From Nannobrachium achirus (lineage: Eukaryota > Chordata > Actinopteri > Myctophiformes > Myctophidae): a stretch of DNA of 64,000 nucleotides. Every line of letters starts with the position of its first letter. Position 1 is the stretch's first letter. Location of the stretch: NCBI GenBank assembly GCA_963921795.1, contig OY997647.1, positions 61,757,857-61,821,856 of the forward strand, in the 5' to 3' direction. Shown piece after piece: positions 1 through 32,760 of the stretch. The notes below the pieces were generated by a model that saw only the letters and a program-made list of their open reading frames with translations, did no database searches and was not told the origin of the DNA. The position numbers and the translations under genes were made by a program.

Positions 1-32
1 CCCCCAAACATCGAATCACCAATGCAACACTG
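1..32. mobile_element. Right end of a hAT-like miniature element (cut by window start)
   Basis: The first 32 bases match the last 32 bases of the two complete 200-229 bp miniature hAT elements at 41366 and 56684, with a few substitutions, and end in the same ACACTG/CACTG terminus. The rest of the element lies outside the window. Confidence 0.6.
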
Positions 33-113
33 ATTTTGAAGGGTGACTTTGTAACTTTGTGGGAAGTAATTTGGTGTTGATGACTGACATTTGTTTTTAT
101 TTTCTCTCTCCAG

Positions 114-3879
<3,766 letters not shown>

Positions 3880-5745
3880 AACCTTTTAGAAACCCATGGA
3901 CCAATCGGGTGACTCACTGCCATTTGCACTGGGCGGGACCAATGGACATGGGCCTGTCGAATCGTAGTGATGCCGCCTTGTCCAATTACATTGCTGCTCC
4001 TAAATGTCTTCAAATCTTTTCTTTAATGACGCAACGTCATGGCAACAGCCTGGCCATCTCCTTCCTGGAATAAGTATCTGACCCTCTTCAACTGTGACTT
4101 CAAGGTCTAACGCCACCATATCTACGTTTATTGCCAATTAGACCAACTTTCGAAACCTGTATTCTTTGTACATTGAACTAGATGGGAGTTCTATAAATGT
4201 TTTGTTTTTTTGTTAAAGTTGCACAAGATCTTGAAATGTGATGTGGATGCATTTTGTGGACACTGCCAATGTTGGTTCTATTTAGAACTGAGTTTCTATC
4301 CCAATAGACATATCTACGCCATATCACAGTTAATGTTGGAAATTCACAACCTTGAGCAATGCGCTAAAATAACTTTATACTCCATGAGATGTATTAGGGC
4401 CTACATGAGAAACTTGAACAATGGTAACGATGGCTTAATTTCTTTACATATATTTTCTCTTTTTGTTTTACAAATGCCACAAATTCTGATACATTTTGAT
4501 AGATTTTTATACAACACGTTTTAAAGTCTATTGAAGTATTTCTATCCGATTTCTAAAGTGTTTGTTACATTTGGCATTTGTATCATTTTGGACCACCTGA
4601 TACTCAAAATGGCCTTCTAATGTTGGTTAAATGGAACCAAGCTACAAACTTACTTTGGTCAGTAGTGGTACCTACCTATCCAGCATCAGCATTTTTAAGA
4701 ATTCCGTTCCCCTTCTCTAGAACAATCTCAAAATGACTTTGTTCTTTTGTTTGCCAATTTGTGCGCACAGCGCGTTTACTGTAATCAACTGGCCTGTCCC
4801 CATCCTACTGACTTTGCGCAAAACAGATGGTTAACTATCTGGTCTTTAATTAAGTGTTTGCACTGTGTAGAAGCTGTGCTCACTAGTTTTAATTCCCCTA
4901 ACATTGTATTGAAACCACTAAGATAGGACAGCAGTTTGTTTGCACAGTCAAGCAGTTGACAATATAAATGACACAGCCAATAACATTTACATTTATTTAA
5001 GAGCACAGCTACTGAAGACCAGATATGGATTACTGTCTTTTATATTATTTACGTTATTGAGCGACTCCATAAGTGCAACTGGTACTATTCTAGAGTTATT
5101 TAAGTATTTATTAGTATTGATTTTAGTGTTTTTGAGTTCATGTTTGCAGGAAGGTCATGTTTTCCACAGTATTTAACCTGTTCAAGGCATCCAAGTTAAT
5201 TCCAAATGAGCAAGTGTTGAATGAAGTAGGGGGGATCGGTGATGTGTTGTATGTATTAATGTGAGGAGTCTCAAAAGTTGAAAAAAAAAACTTTTTAAAT
5301 AGACAAATTCTGGAGCCTTTTAAATGCATGTCCTTGATCGAATCCAGTCCCCCCCCCCCCCCACCCCCCTTCACCTGCATAAAAAAGGGAAGCACATCAT
5401 TTTGGAAAAAAAACAAACCCAGGTGGTTGGATATGTGAATTTTGTATTGTCAAGAGTTTGTATTTGTGTGTCAACGTTGCGAAATCGATGTACAGTTAAA
5501 GGAATGACTAGATTACTTTATAATCCTCCGAATGGGGAGAGAAAAAAAGATCATTTAATTGTTTCCTATCTTGGATATGGAACCTGTGCAGTCATATGTT
5601 ATACATACTGTTACATCTTCAACGTTATGTTGATTCTGACGACCGGGATATCGGGATTTTTTTTTTTTTTTTGTAATCTATTTGCCTCTTTTCCTCAAAG
5701 TTTATTTCCCTCACCCACTAAAGCCTAATTCATTCTTTGTCGTAC

Positions 5746-6198
5746 TTAAAGGGGCACTCCACCACTTTTCAACCTTTTCAACCTATGTTCATACAATTGA
5801 TCCTCACTCAAAAATAGCTTTTCTTTTTTTTTTTTTTTCTTTTTTTTTTTTTTTCAGAGGAGGGCTGTGGGCAGGTCAGAAACCCATAGTCTTGTGACAT
5901 CATCGATTGCCAATCCAGCTTATAGAAACTGCAGGCTTTCTATTCCTGAAAAGTTGCAATTTTAAAGTGGAAGCCATTGTTCTCGCGATAATAAAAATCT
6001 TTTTTTTTTTTTTCAAAAATATTGATAAATTTTTTTTTTGGGAAAATGATGATGTCACAAGACTATGGATTCTGAACTTCCCACAGCTCTCCTAGGAGAC
6101 TTGGACTAAGTAGATTTTTTTTTTGATATTTTATCATGACCATTAGTGAGGACCTATTATATGAAGACAGGTTGAAAATTGGTGAACTACTCCTTTAA
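5746..6198. mobile_element. TTAA-flanked miniature element
   Basis: It starts TTAAAGGGGCACTCCACCAC and ends GGTGAACTACTCCTTTAA. The interior holds an inverted pair around CCATAGTCTTGTGACATCAT and ATGATGTCACAAGACTATGG. The same interior recurs at 29820-30178. It lies inside the presumed mfsd2a 3' UTR. Confidence 0.7.
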
Positions 6199-6655
6199 GC
6201 ACGATTTATATTTAGTCACATGGTGGTGTCGCGCGCCAAAAATATCCGCGACACATAGTGAGCATGTATGTCACACTGGCATGAAGGTGACCTTTGCCAA
6301 AAAAGAACTTGTCTTTCTGCAAAAAAACAAACAAACATGCAAATTATAAATTAGGCTTCTCTGTAAAAATGGTGCCATATTTTTTTTATATTCTTTCTCG
6401 GTCATTATTGTTTTAAGAAACTGTTGGACAACTTCCCTCCTGTCTCTTGAGGCTGCGGCCAAAATGTGTGAGCTTTAATCAATCTATAAAAAGCTCACAA
6501 GTCTTGTGTATACATGCCTCCTGTTCATAATGTATATATTGTACAGTATGTAAATATCTTTGATATTTGTGGCAGCAAGTGAAATGAACTTGTGTTCATT
6601 GATGTACTGTAGTTATTTAAGAAAAACGTGAGATTAAATATGGAAAGATATTGTT

Positions 6656-6661
6656 AATAAA
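6656..6661 (+). promoter_or_regulatory. Polyadenylation signal AATAAA for mfsd2a
   Basis: AATAAA follows about 2.8 kb of non-coding sequence after the mfsd2a stop. It is the most plausible distal signal because repeats unrelated to the gene follow it. Confidence 0.5.
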
Positions 6662-6879
6662 TACTGATTCTTCATAATCTCAGTTGTCAGAATTCATCAT
6701 TTGTTTGTCAAACTTTGTGTATATTTTGTATAGACTATAGGCCTATATATGGAATGTCCATAAATGAAAATGGCATATTAAAAGTATTTTCATGTGCATA
6801 TTTGGCCAATGTTTTTACAATTTGAAACGCATGAACTAAAAACATTTCTCTAATACTCTTATGTGAAAGCCGTGTAGGG

Positions 6880-7571
6880 CATGGGTATTCAACTGGCGGC
6901 CCGCGGGCCAAATGCGGCCCGCGGGGACCTTCCTTGTGGCCCCTGGAGCAATTTTGAAAAAAAAAGATTTTGAAAAAAAAAAAATCCAAAATCATTTTTT
7001 TGGTGGAGGCTAATACGTTATAGGTATGGTTTGCGCGATATGAAACGTGAGCTTCATCTTACCATACTCACAGTAATCCCTAATCATATTCCATCATATT
7101 CAAGTGAAGTGACTCCAGTCAGAGCACAGCAGCAGAGTGGAGTGTGTGTGTCTGCGACTCACCTGATCCTCGTTGAGCATCGTTAAGGCATCAAAGAAGG
7201 CAATTGTGTGTGCACTGTCAATAAGGTCGACATCTACTCTAAGATAGCATCAAAGCCAAGTTATTGGCCATCACTAGTGTGATGTAGTTAGCACTAGATT
7301 TTAAACAAGAAAGCATGTTTACAGTTGTCAACATGTTGAACAGAAATTAAGCACATTAACATGAAAAGTATTCTACTTGAAAAGTATTCTGCTTTGCAAT
7401 GTAGTTAAAATGTGGTTGTTTGTGAAAATGTAGTGTAAATGTGGTCGTGCCGTTGTTTCAAGTGTACAATAGCTGGGGGGGGGGGGGGGGGGGGGGTTAC
7501 GTCAGTGCGGCCCCCGGCCCCTTGGGTTTCTGTCAATGTGGCCCCCTGGACAATTTAGTTGAATACCCCTG
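6880..7571. mobile_element. hAT-like element with perfect 8-bp target duplication GTGTAGGG
   Basis: Flanked by GTGTAGGG at 6872-6879 and 7572-7579. Termini are CATGGGTATTCAACTGGCGG and TTAGTTGAATACCCCTG. GC-rich ends (GGCGGCCCGCGGGCC) and a G homopolymer at about 7474-7496 lie inside. Non-coding. Confidence 0.85.
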
Positions 7572-8159
7572 GTGTAGGGGGTATTTCTATGTTCCAATCC
7601 ACTTTATTTATAGATCACATTTTAAAACTACAGTGTTGAACCAAGTCTTATAAGCACATGGCAGATGCCATGCTAAAATAACGAAAAACTGCAATAAGAA
7701 TGCAACATAATAAAAGTGCTTTATATGTATGAAGTGTTATGTGCTGTAGGGGAGAGCGGGGTAAACTGAGACACTGGGTAAACTGAGACACCCCCTGGAT
7801 CTAGGCATTGAAACACATTTGTGGTCATGTGACCATTATATTTTCAAGACCCTTGAATTTTCCCCTTGCCATGAAGGAGAGGACCTGATAGTGCTGTTGA
7901 AAACATGCTTTTTTCACGAAAATATGTTTTTTGCATGTAAAAGTACATTTTCTTGCTGTCAACATAATCAGCTGTTGTGTCACAGCAAATTGAATCGGGG
8001 AGAACATTTTATATCATACATGTTGATGAACTACCAACTTATAATTCCATGTGATAGATGCTAGCAGAAGATTACCCTGAATTGATAAGAGATGTCCCTT
8101 TTCCCAAAATGTGGCTATGGGGTAAAGTGAGACAATTGCTTCGGGGTAAAGTGAGACAC

Positions 8160-8462
8160 TATCTCACATTACCCCAACATGATAGACCAGGAGAAAGCTG
8201 TACAAACTTGATTAAAGGGTTTACCAAACTTCTCTCAATTGATTCCTATGTATTTTTCCCTGTAGAATCTGCAAAGTATATTGTTGTATACTTGTATTGT
8301 GCACAATTAATGAGATAATTAGCATATTTGACTAATTCAGAGCCTCTGTTCACCTCTTCATCCAGGACTTTGTGTCAGGTGAGTGGGTTTTACTGTGGGC
8401 AGCCTCCACCCCTCAGGTGGAGGCTGGTAGCATTCTAGACACTGAGACTTCCCAGCACAACA

Positions 8463-8465
<3 letters not shown>
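8160..8465. repeat. Internal direct duplication, first copy (second at about 9420-9835)
   Basis: ACATTACCCCAACATGATAG, the following AAAGCTGTA, and CTCTTCATCCAGGACTTTGT through CCCAGCACAACACACGCACG recur at 9424-9835 with insertions. Confidence 0.75.
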
Positions 8466-8722
<257 letters not shown>

Positions 8723-10418
8723 GTTCCAGAAATGGACCTGGGAGTACCAATAGGGGAGGTCTTTGCCTGGGTGACACCAGAAACCCAAAGGTTACCAGAA
8801 ACCCACAGTATTGCTTTTTTTTAATTGTATTTATTTAATTATATTTTAATGGCAAGTACACCATTTCTGTCTCCATACTGCTGACTGCTGTAACTTTGAA
8901 AATGAAAAATAAAATCTATATCAAATAAAGAAGGAAGCTGCTTTTTCTCCCTTCAAAGACCCACCACACACAATCTTTTTTTCTAGCGTTGTGTTGTGTT
9001 ATTTGAAATAAGATTAATAAAACACAACCTTTGGCGTTATAGTGACATTTAGCACATTTATTTTCAGAGTGACAGTATAGACTAGAGACTGCTGGCTTTG
9101 AAGAGAGTGTTACTTGAGGACAGGAGGAGATCAGACCAGCTAAACTAGTTTTCTTTTCGGCAAGTAAACTAATAGTTGTGGTTTTCATTAAGGATGGGTA
9201 TTCTGTTGATGAGAAAGGCTTGGAACATTATTGTGATTCCATTCTAGACTAGTTAAGTAATGGAACATTGGAGGAAGAAACTTGAACACTGATTAAATTG
9301 ACTGTCATGTCATGGCATGGAATGCAATGTCACAACTACTTTCATGTTTATCCTGATGCAACACAACAGTATCATGCTACAAAGAAAATCATTCAAAGAA
9401 GAAAAGAATAAAGAAAGATAACGCATTACCCCAACATGATAGACAGGGAGAAAGCTGTAAAAACCTGATTAAAGGGTGTACCAAACCTTTCTCAATTGAT
9501 TCCTATTTATTCTTCCCTGTAGAATCCATTTATCTTTTACATATTTTATTTTTGTTTTTTTCAATTTTTGAACTCAGACAAACACAGAAGAGTACAGTAG
9601 AATCCATTTCTGCAAAGTATATTGTTGTATTGCATAATTAATGAGATAATTAGCATATTTGACTAAATCAGAGCCTCTGGGGTCCTGGGTAAGTGTGGGA
9701 GACGTTCACCTCTTCATCCAGGACTTTGTGTCAGGTGAGTGGGTTTTACTGTGGGCAGTAGAACCCCTCAGGTGGAGGCTGGTAGCATTCTGGACACCTA
9801 GTGGCTTCTGAGACTTCCCAGCACAACACACACACGCACGCAGGCAGGCAGGCAGACAGGCAGGCAGGCAGGCAATATACTTTGCAGAAAAGGATTCTGC
9901 AGGAAAGATTACATAGGGAACAACTGAGAAAAGTTTGGTAAACCCTTTTATAATATTTGTATAGTTTTTTTTTCTTTTTTCTTTCTTCTCATACATGGGT
10001 GGAAATGACAGGACCAAACACTATTAAAATAATTTCTGCTATGTAAATTTTGGTATTGTGCATTTAACCTGGTTAACCAGGTTTTTATGGTAGTTTTAAA
10101 GAGACAAAAGTAAGTGGATCACTTTACCCCCTTGATTTATCTGGTCTGTCTCAGTTTACCCCGATGCTGGGGTAAACTGAGACACAAGACCACTTTTTTT
10201 TAAAACAATCATATTTTCACTGCCTTTTGTCTTGAACACATTCTGATAACTTCCATTGTTAGGAAACATCCCAAATTACTAGGACATTTGAACATTTGTA
10301 CTGATTTATCTTTTAGTTCACCTAGAGCATACATGGGCAACTGGCGGCCCGGGGGCCACATGCGGCCCCCACCTTCACTTAATGCGGCCCTCAGGTTAAT
10401 ATCGGAATACTATAATAA

Positions 10419-10852
10419 TTAGGGATGGTCCGATCAGGTTTTTTGGAACCGATCACCGAGCACCGATCACAAAAGTTTGATCACCCGATACCGATCAATC
10501 ACCGATCCGATGAAGTTATTATTTATATATTATTTATATTTTCTAAATGTTAATGTTTTAACTTTAATTAATTAATTCACTCATGAATTCATTTATATAT
10601 TTGCCTTATAGTTATTTACCAGCATTACTATGTATTTATTATCATAGCAGTAACTAATTATTCCTTCAGCACTGTGGAAATCAATACCCCAAAATGGCCT
10701 CAAGTGGGCATACTGAACGGCTGGTTGATCGGATGCACCGATCGGATCGGATCGGTGAATTTACCTTTTGATCTAAACCACCGATTATCGCCGATCACGC
10801 TTTGATTGGCCCGATCCGATCCATTGCCGATTGATCGGTAACATCTCTAATA
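10419..10852. mobile_element. Nested miniature element rich in CCGATCGATC
   Basis: It starts near TTAGGGATGGTCCGATCAGG and ends near TTGATCGGTAACATCTCTAA, with repeated inverted CCGATC motifs. It resembles a common fish repeat beginning AGGGATGTCCCGATC. Confidence 0.55.
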
Positions 10853-11062
10853 ATAATATATTATTGATTTCAGCTGTTCCAAACATGACCCGCTTTCATT
10901 ACTTCAGTCTATATTCGTAGCTTAATGGCATAGCACTAGTCTTTTTTATGTCCAATGTATTTGTATTTAAGTTCATAAAGTTAACATATGAACATATAAA
11001 TGCATTTGAAATGAAATAAAAACTTTATTTACAATAATCCTAAAGTTACAATGTTGGATTCC

Positions 11063-11134
11063 AATTCAAAAATAGCAGATCTACAAGCTCAAAACGTATC
11101 GCGCTGCAAAACGTTTTGAGCTTGTATATGAATT
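11063..11134. repeat. Short palindrome cassette, copy in hAT element
   Basis: The stem GATCTACAAGCTCAAAACG pairs with CGTTTTGAGCTTGTATAT around a TATCGCGCTGCAAAA centre. Confidence 0.8.
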
Positions 11135-11567
11135 GTGGCCCTCTGGAGTGAGTGTGAAAATATAGTGGCCCTCTCCATCATCAAAGTTGCCCACCCCTGA
11201 CCTAGAGGGGAGCAAATTGTGTCTCAGTTTCTCAGTTTACCCCACTCTCCCCTATATATGCCATTCACACTGAGCACTATAACTATAAAAATATAGTTTT
11301 AAAAATCATTCTAAGCCAAGTGGGTGGCAGAGTTCACAGTAAATATAAAAACACATAAATACAATGGTGAACGATATAGTTATCTTTATATAGTTCTAAT
11401 GCTCAGTGTGAACAGCCCTTTAGTTATAGGGTTAGGAGGAGACAAGTGAAAGGTGGAGAACTGGACACTGCAGTGCCAGGAGAACAACCTGTTTCTCAAC
11501 ATCAATAAGATCAGCTGATATTGGACTACAGGAGGCCATAATGAGAGTGTGCCCAATGTACTGTACA

Positions 11568-11603
11568 TCCATGTACTGTACATCCATGTACTGTACATCC
11601 ATG
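11568..11603. repeat. Three 15-bp tandem copies of CATCCATGTACTGTA
   Basis: A short tandem array in the intergenic region. Confidence 0.85.
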
Positions 11604-12214
11604 GCATTGCAGTGGAGATGCCTGGATAAAAGCACAACATGGATGTTGCTAAAGATTATTTTTTGTGAATGACTTTTTTTCTTTTCTTTTTTGTGTGTTG
11701 TAGATTTCGATTTGACACTGCTGATTAAGTGTTACGGAAAGCTGAGTCAGTTCATAAAGTGACACAGTTAGTGATATCCGGACTAGCTTGGATGAGGTTA
11801 AGAAGCAATATTTGCCCTTTAAACACTGGTACATCAAATCCATGACCTGTGGAAATATTCTTTAATTGTATGACCAGTGGATCAACACCAGCAATACAAT
11901 GCCATGCTGTTTTTTTAAATCAAGTTCATACACAGTTCCACACTGTGTTTTATCAAGTTCATAGTCAACACAGCCATCTACCCAGGGATTTGGTAGCCTG
12001 GCGGGCCATCCCTGATACTGCGTTCACTCATTCAGACAAGTAGGTGAATGCACAGTATGAGGTTGGCTTGCCAGGCTAGATATTTGGAGAACTTGGTGCT
12101 TCCATAGGTTGACAAGCTTCTTTATGGAGATGATTTCCTTTAGCCAGAAGCACTTGCACCTGCCCTAACTGGTGTACTGACCATGGTGTTACTGGGGTTA
12201 ACTGACCAGCAAAC

Positions 12215-12460
12215 TGGCCTGACCTGAACCCCACAGAGAATCTGTGTTGTGTTGTCAAGAGGAAGATGAGAGACACCAGACTCAACCACACAGATGAGCT
12301 TAAGGCCTCTATCAAAGCAAACCTGGGCTTCCATAAGCAGTACTACAGGCTGACCACCTTCATGCCACACCCCATTGATGAAGATATTTGTATTCCAGAC
12401 CAAGTACTGAGTGCACAAATAAACACAACCTTTCAGAAGCTTGACATTTCTGTATTATAA
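12215..12460 (+). pseudogene. Tc1/mariner-type transposase remnant (C-terminal part)
   Basis: The frame begins WPDLNPTENL, the motif around the second catalytic Asp of the DDE domain in mariner-like transposases. It continues as KRKMRDTRLNHTDELKASIK and YRLTTFMPHPID to a TAA at 12458. The upstream half is not open, so it is a fragment. The 3' flank resembles that at about 48595-48790, which suggests a second, even shorter remnant there. Confidence 0.7.
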
Positions 12461-12699
12461 ATCCCTCTTTTGAGTGAATATTCTTGCGATATGGACTTTT
12501 CATTTTCATGAGCTGTATTATGCCATAACAATCTAAATTTAAACAAAACTATTCACTGCATGCACAATTAATCTAGAATATATGAAAGTTTAACACATGT
12601 AAGTAGGCCGATATACAGAAGAAAAGGAGCTTTTACACTATATTCTAAATCTAAAGGCCAAAGGCACAACAGTGGTGTACGTCTGCCATCTAGTGGCGC

Positions 12700-12850
12700 G
12701 GGCGCGGAGTAACAGCCTCGACCTCTGTACTCGACTGCTTTGGCCTGGGTGCGGTGTACAGTCTGAAGTCGATCACAGAGCCAGAGTGCTGATGCAACAC
12801 TGACTGACAGATCCCTAACTAACTGTGCCAGAGAGAAATCCATCTTAACG
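12700..12850 (+). other. yars1: yars1 5' noncoding exon and promoter-proximal region
   Basis: The GC-rich stretch ends CCATCTTAACG followed by the donor GTGAGT at 12851. The ATG lies in the next exon. No TATA box is visible, as expected for a housekeeping gene. The 5' limit of transcription is unknown and the interval is approximate. Confidence 0.5.
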
Positions 12851-13379
12851 GTGAGTTAACTGATCATGTTGCTGTACGGATCTTCATTACACCAATATGT
12901 GATTTAGCTCACTGAATGACAGACATGGACGCTACGCCTACAACTGTAGTTTACTGGTGCTTCACATACACACACATGGCAGAGCAGCTAGCCTGTCCAT
13001 TCACTGGTTTCAACGTGTCTGCTAATCCATGTTAGCATCATCATCACATGCATGTTAAGTCAAGTCTAATGTGTGCTCCCTCGACAAGTACTCAAGTTAA
13101 CATGATGTGGCTTTTTAGCTTGTTGTGGTTCTGTTCTTGTCGGCAAGCAACACCGTCGTACGACATAGTATGAAACAAGCCTGCTGATTAGGGGATTAAT
13201 ACCATATGTTCCATCATGGGGCAGCACTTGAGCATCAGAATGTATGTTATATTCAAATGTATAAAAATCGTTTGAAAAATGTAGGCTATATAGGGATGAA
13301 GTGGTTAATAATATATGTTTTGTAACAATAATAATCGAAATCTACAAAGTATCCTTCTAGGTTTGAATATATTATATTG

Positions 13380-13525
13380 GAATAAAAGTACAATATTTGG
13401 ATCTGAGATGTTGTGGAGTAGAAGTAAAGCAATGAAAATGGTCCATACTACTCAAGGAAAGTACCTAAAAATACTTTAAGTACAGTACTTTCAGTAAATG
13501 TGGCCTACTTACTTTACACCACTGC
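13380..13525. mobile_element. Fish miniature repeat ending TTTACACCACTGC
   Basis: The core AAGTACTTTCAGTAAATGTG and the terminal ACTTTACACCACTG match the widespread fish repeat of the type CAGTGGTGGAAAGTAACTAAG. The same type recurs at 37770-37870 and 55440-55580. Confidence 0.5.
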
Positions 13526-13890
13526 ATGGGAACGGGCAGCCTGTTGGCAATAACCACAATGTTGCATTAACCACAGTACTACTAGGGGATGGTAACATTG
13601 GTGTTGTATATTTGTCATTTAATGTCTCAATGAAGTGACTTCAAAAGGACCCCAATGTAAACAAGCCATAGTGATTTCTTGGGTTGAAATCCTAATAGTA
13701 GACCTTGTATCAGAATTGTACTGTCATGTCTTTTCCTATAGGGCTATGCGAACTGCTAAAAAAAGTATTCAATCAATCAAACAATCAATGATATTACATA
13801 CATTTCATACATTTCATGTATTCCAAATACACAGCATCTAGATGGGTCCTATCCGCGCCTGGTTAGCAGACTGGTCTCCACAGCATAACA

Positions 13891-13977
13891 GTTCTCCATG
13901 CTGCAAGTGTACCAGATACTGTTGTCTAGTTAAGTTCTCCATGCTGCAAGTGTACCAGATACTGTTGTTGTCTAGTT
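13891..13977. repeat. 43-bp tandem duplication
   Basis: GTTCTCCATGCTGCAAGTGT followed by ACCAGATACTGTTG and TCTAGTTA occurs twice in succession. Confidence 0.9.
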
Positions 13978-14340
13978 ACATATCCATTTGAAAGTTCTGA
14001 CAGAAAACATATCTTTAGTAAAATATCTCTCCACTTTTCCATGACTGCTGTGGTTACACATCTCCATTCAGAAGCATTGCCATTCAGAAGATTGACTTCC
14101 ATTATTCTAAATGGAGGTGTTACCTAAACCTAACCTAAGCCCTAACCCTAACCTCAGTGGGGGTGTTTCAGAATGGAAATGTTTCTAAGTGGGGGTGTTT
14201 CTGAATGGAGGTCTGCCCCCGACTGTTGGACTGAACATTTGAAACTTCCTTTGGGAACAGCAGTCTATGTTTGGGAAGCATAAAGGTGCAATTGACAGGT
14301 GCATTGTGATTGGTGTGTGATCATTAATCACACCACCTGC

Positions 14341-14510
14341 CAATTAGCCAGTAGCTATGCCCCTCCCAAAAAGCTTTTGTCCAATGCTAGCTTAGAATAA
14401 CTTCCTGCTTGCCAAGGTTTGCCTTGGCAACAGCCTTGGCAAGCTGCCGGTTGCTAAGCTAGCATTGGACAAAAGCTTTTAGGGGAGGGGCATAGCTACT
14501 GGCTAATTGT
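14341..14510. repeat. Inverted repeat with GCTAGCATTGGACAAAAGCT arms
   Basis: Arms of about 65 bp (left CAATTAGCCAGTAGCTATGC, right GCATAGCTACTGGCTAATTG) flank a centre that itself contains inverted GCCTTGGCAA. It is probably a miniature inverted-repeat element. Confidence 0.8.
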
Positions 14511-15549
14511 GTGCCCTATACATTTGTGCTTCGCAAAGAAGTTTTGATATATTCAGTCCTGCACTCACTTTGGGCCCCTCGCCCGGAAAGAATGTCGTCT
14601 GTGTGCAGCTTGTGGAAAGGTGGAGGTATTTTACTCATAGACTGTAGAAAAATATGGACGAAGCGAAGCCATTGGTTTCTATGCAGTGCAAATGGCCCTT
14701 TCTACCCCTTGGAATGAGTTTCGCCATCATAGAATTGTAAAGGCATCAGAGATGCTATTGGCTGCCAACGGTCACGCGCAACGCAGGGATACATGGGAGA
14801 ATGTGGTCGGAGCCTCCCGAAATACAGCACACGAAGAAGAACACAGCCGGCTGGTATCAGTTTAGTTGGCCACGCCCCCCCGCAACTTTATCATTTATTT
14901 TAAAATACATTGGACCACATTTCGACAAAACGAATATGATGGTGATTGAAAGGCAATTTTTAACTAGCGATAGGAACCATACAGTATTCATGAAAATGTT
15001 AATTAAGGTTAGAAAACGAAAGGGGAAAATTAATGGGATCCAATGGAGGGCAATTCTTTTTGCGATCGGCCGGGGGGAAAACAGCGCAACTAGCGGCCAA
15101 TCATAGGAAGTTTTAGTTCCGTATTGGAGTCATTTTAAATCGGCAGAACTATGCCCCTGATTTTACTAAACACAGACTTTCTACCAGAATGGATATGAAA
15201 CTAGAGGACAATATCTGACTCTTAGGAATACATTTTGGTAGACTAGAGAAGATTTATGCCACAGAGATTAGTCTGCTAACTGGGCAGGGATAGGACCGAT
15301 CTATGGCTGGAATATTATACAAGTAATACAAGAAATGTATAATATCACTGCTAAAAGCCAACCCTGAACCGCCACAGCCACTATATGTTTTTTGTTTTTG
15401 TTTATTGTTCACTTAGATAAGAAAATCAATTAAACACACTGACAGGGCCTGTCTGTGTAGTTGATTTCTGATAGATACAAATTGTCTGTTGGCTCTGATG
15501 ATAATGCTTGATGATTTCATCTTGGTTTAGCTGTGTAGGATCCAGAGTG

Positions 15550-32208
<16,659 letters not shown>

Positions 32209-32760
32209 ATTGCACACTGCTTATAAAGCTGCTCATTACCACGTCACTATGGTAAACCCAACTCTCAACCATAATCCTTCTTGCTTTGAGAACCAGATTG
32301 CTAAAGTAATTGGACTTTAATCCAATCAACAATACTGTCTGTGGAACTCAATGACTGGTGAGTTTTAGACATTAAATGTATATAAAGAATAATATCAACA
32401 TTTCTTGTATTATATGGTTATATTGATGGTGGGTTTGTTTTAATTTAATTTTTTTCATTGTGAAATGTTTGGCACTTCCAGGCTACCATAGAAATGGTTC
32501 AGCAAGGTTCAACATTGCATCATCTGTAATATGAAATAAACAATGGTTCAGATCTCTGATCGTCAACTCAACAATAATTATTCATTATTATTATTTACAA
32601 AAATAATTATGTTTCTTATTTTATTTTTTTTCCCCTCACATTTAAATTTAAATTTAATGTTTTCTGTAGGAGGCCAAACGTGACACAAACATCATTACAT
32701 TTTACAATATTGTAAAAATGTGTAGAATAAATATTGCATTTCAACATTTTTGTCAACTAA
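32209..32760 (+). other. yars1: yars1 3' untranslated region
   Basis: AT-rich with AATAAA at 32535-32540 and another at about 32728. The first is the likelier signal. Confidence 0.6.

Larger units (their letters stand above)
3880..6680 (+). other. mfsd2a: mfsd2a 3' untranslated region (probable extent)
   Basis: No other gene is seen between the stop codon and the AATAAA at 6656-6661. The stretch is AT-rich and includes a TTAA miniature element at 5746-6198 and poly-T tracts. An earlier cleavage site cannot be excluded, so the end is an inference. Confidence 0.5.
10328..11199. mobile_element. hAT-like element with 8-bp target duplication ACCTAGAG
   Basis: ACCTAGAG at 10320-10327 is repeated at 11200-11207. 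Ends are CATACATGGGCAACTGGCGG and AAAGTTGCCCACCCCTG. A second miniature element (10419-10852) and a palindrome (11063-11134) are nested inside. Confidence 0.8.
12851..15530 (+). other. yars1 intron 1 contents
   Basis: Non-coding. It includes a repeat with AAGTACTTTAAGTACAGTACTT (13380-13525), a 43-bp tandem duplication (13891-13977), telomere-like CCCTAACCCTAACC (about 14137) and an inverted repeat (14341-14510). No other gene is seen. Confidence 0.6.

Noticed and set aside
14125-14155. Telomere-like CCCTAACCCTAACC
   Set aside because: Only two or three units inside a repeat, at an interstitial site in yars1 intron 1. Not a telomere.
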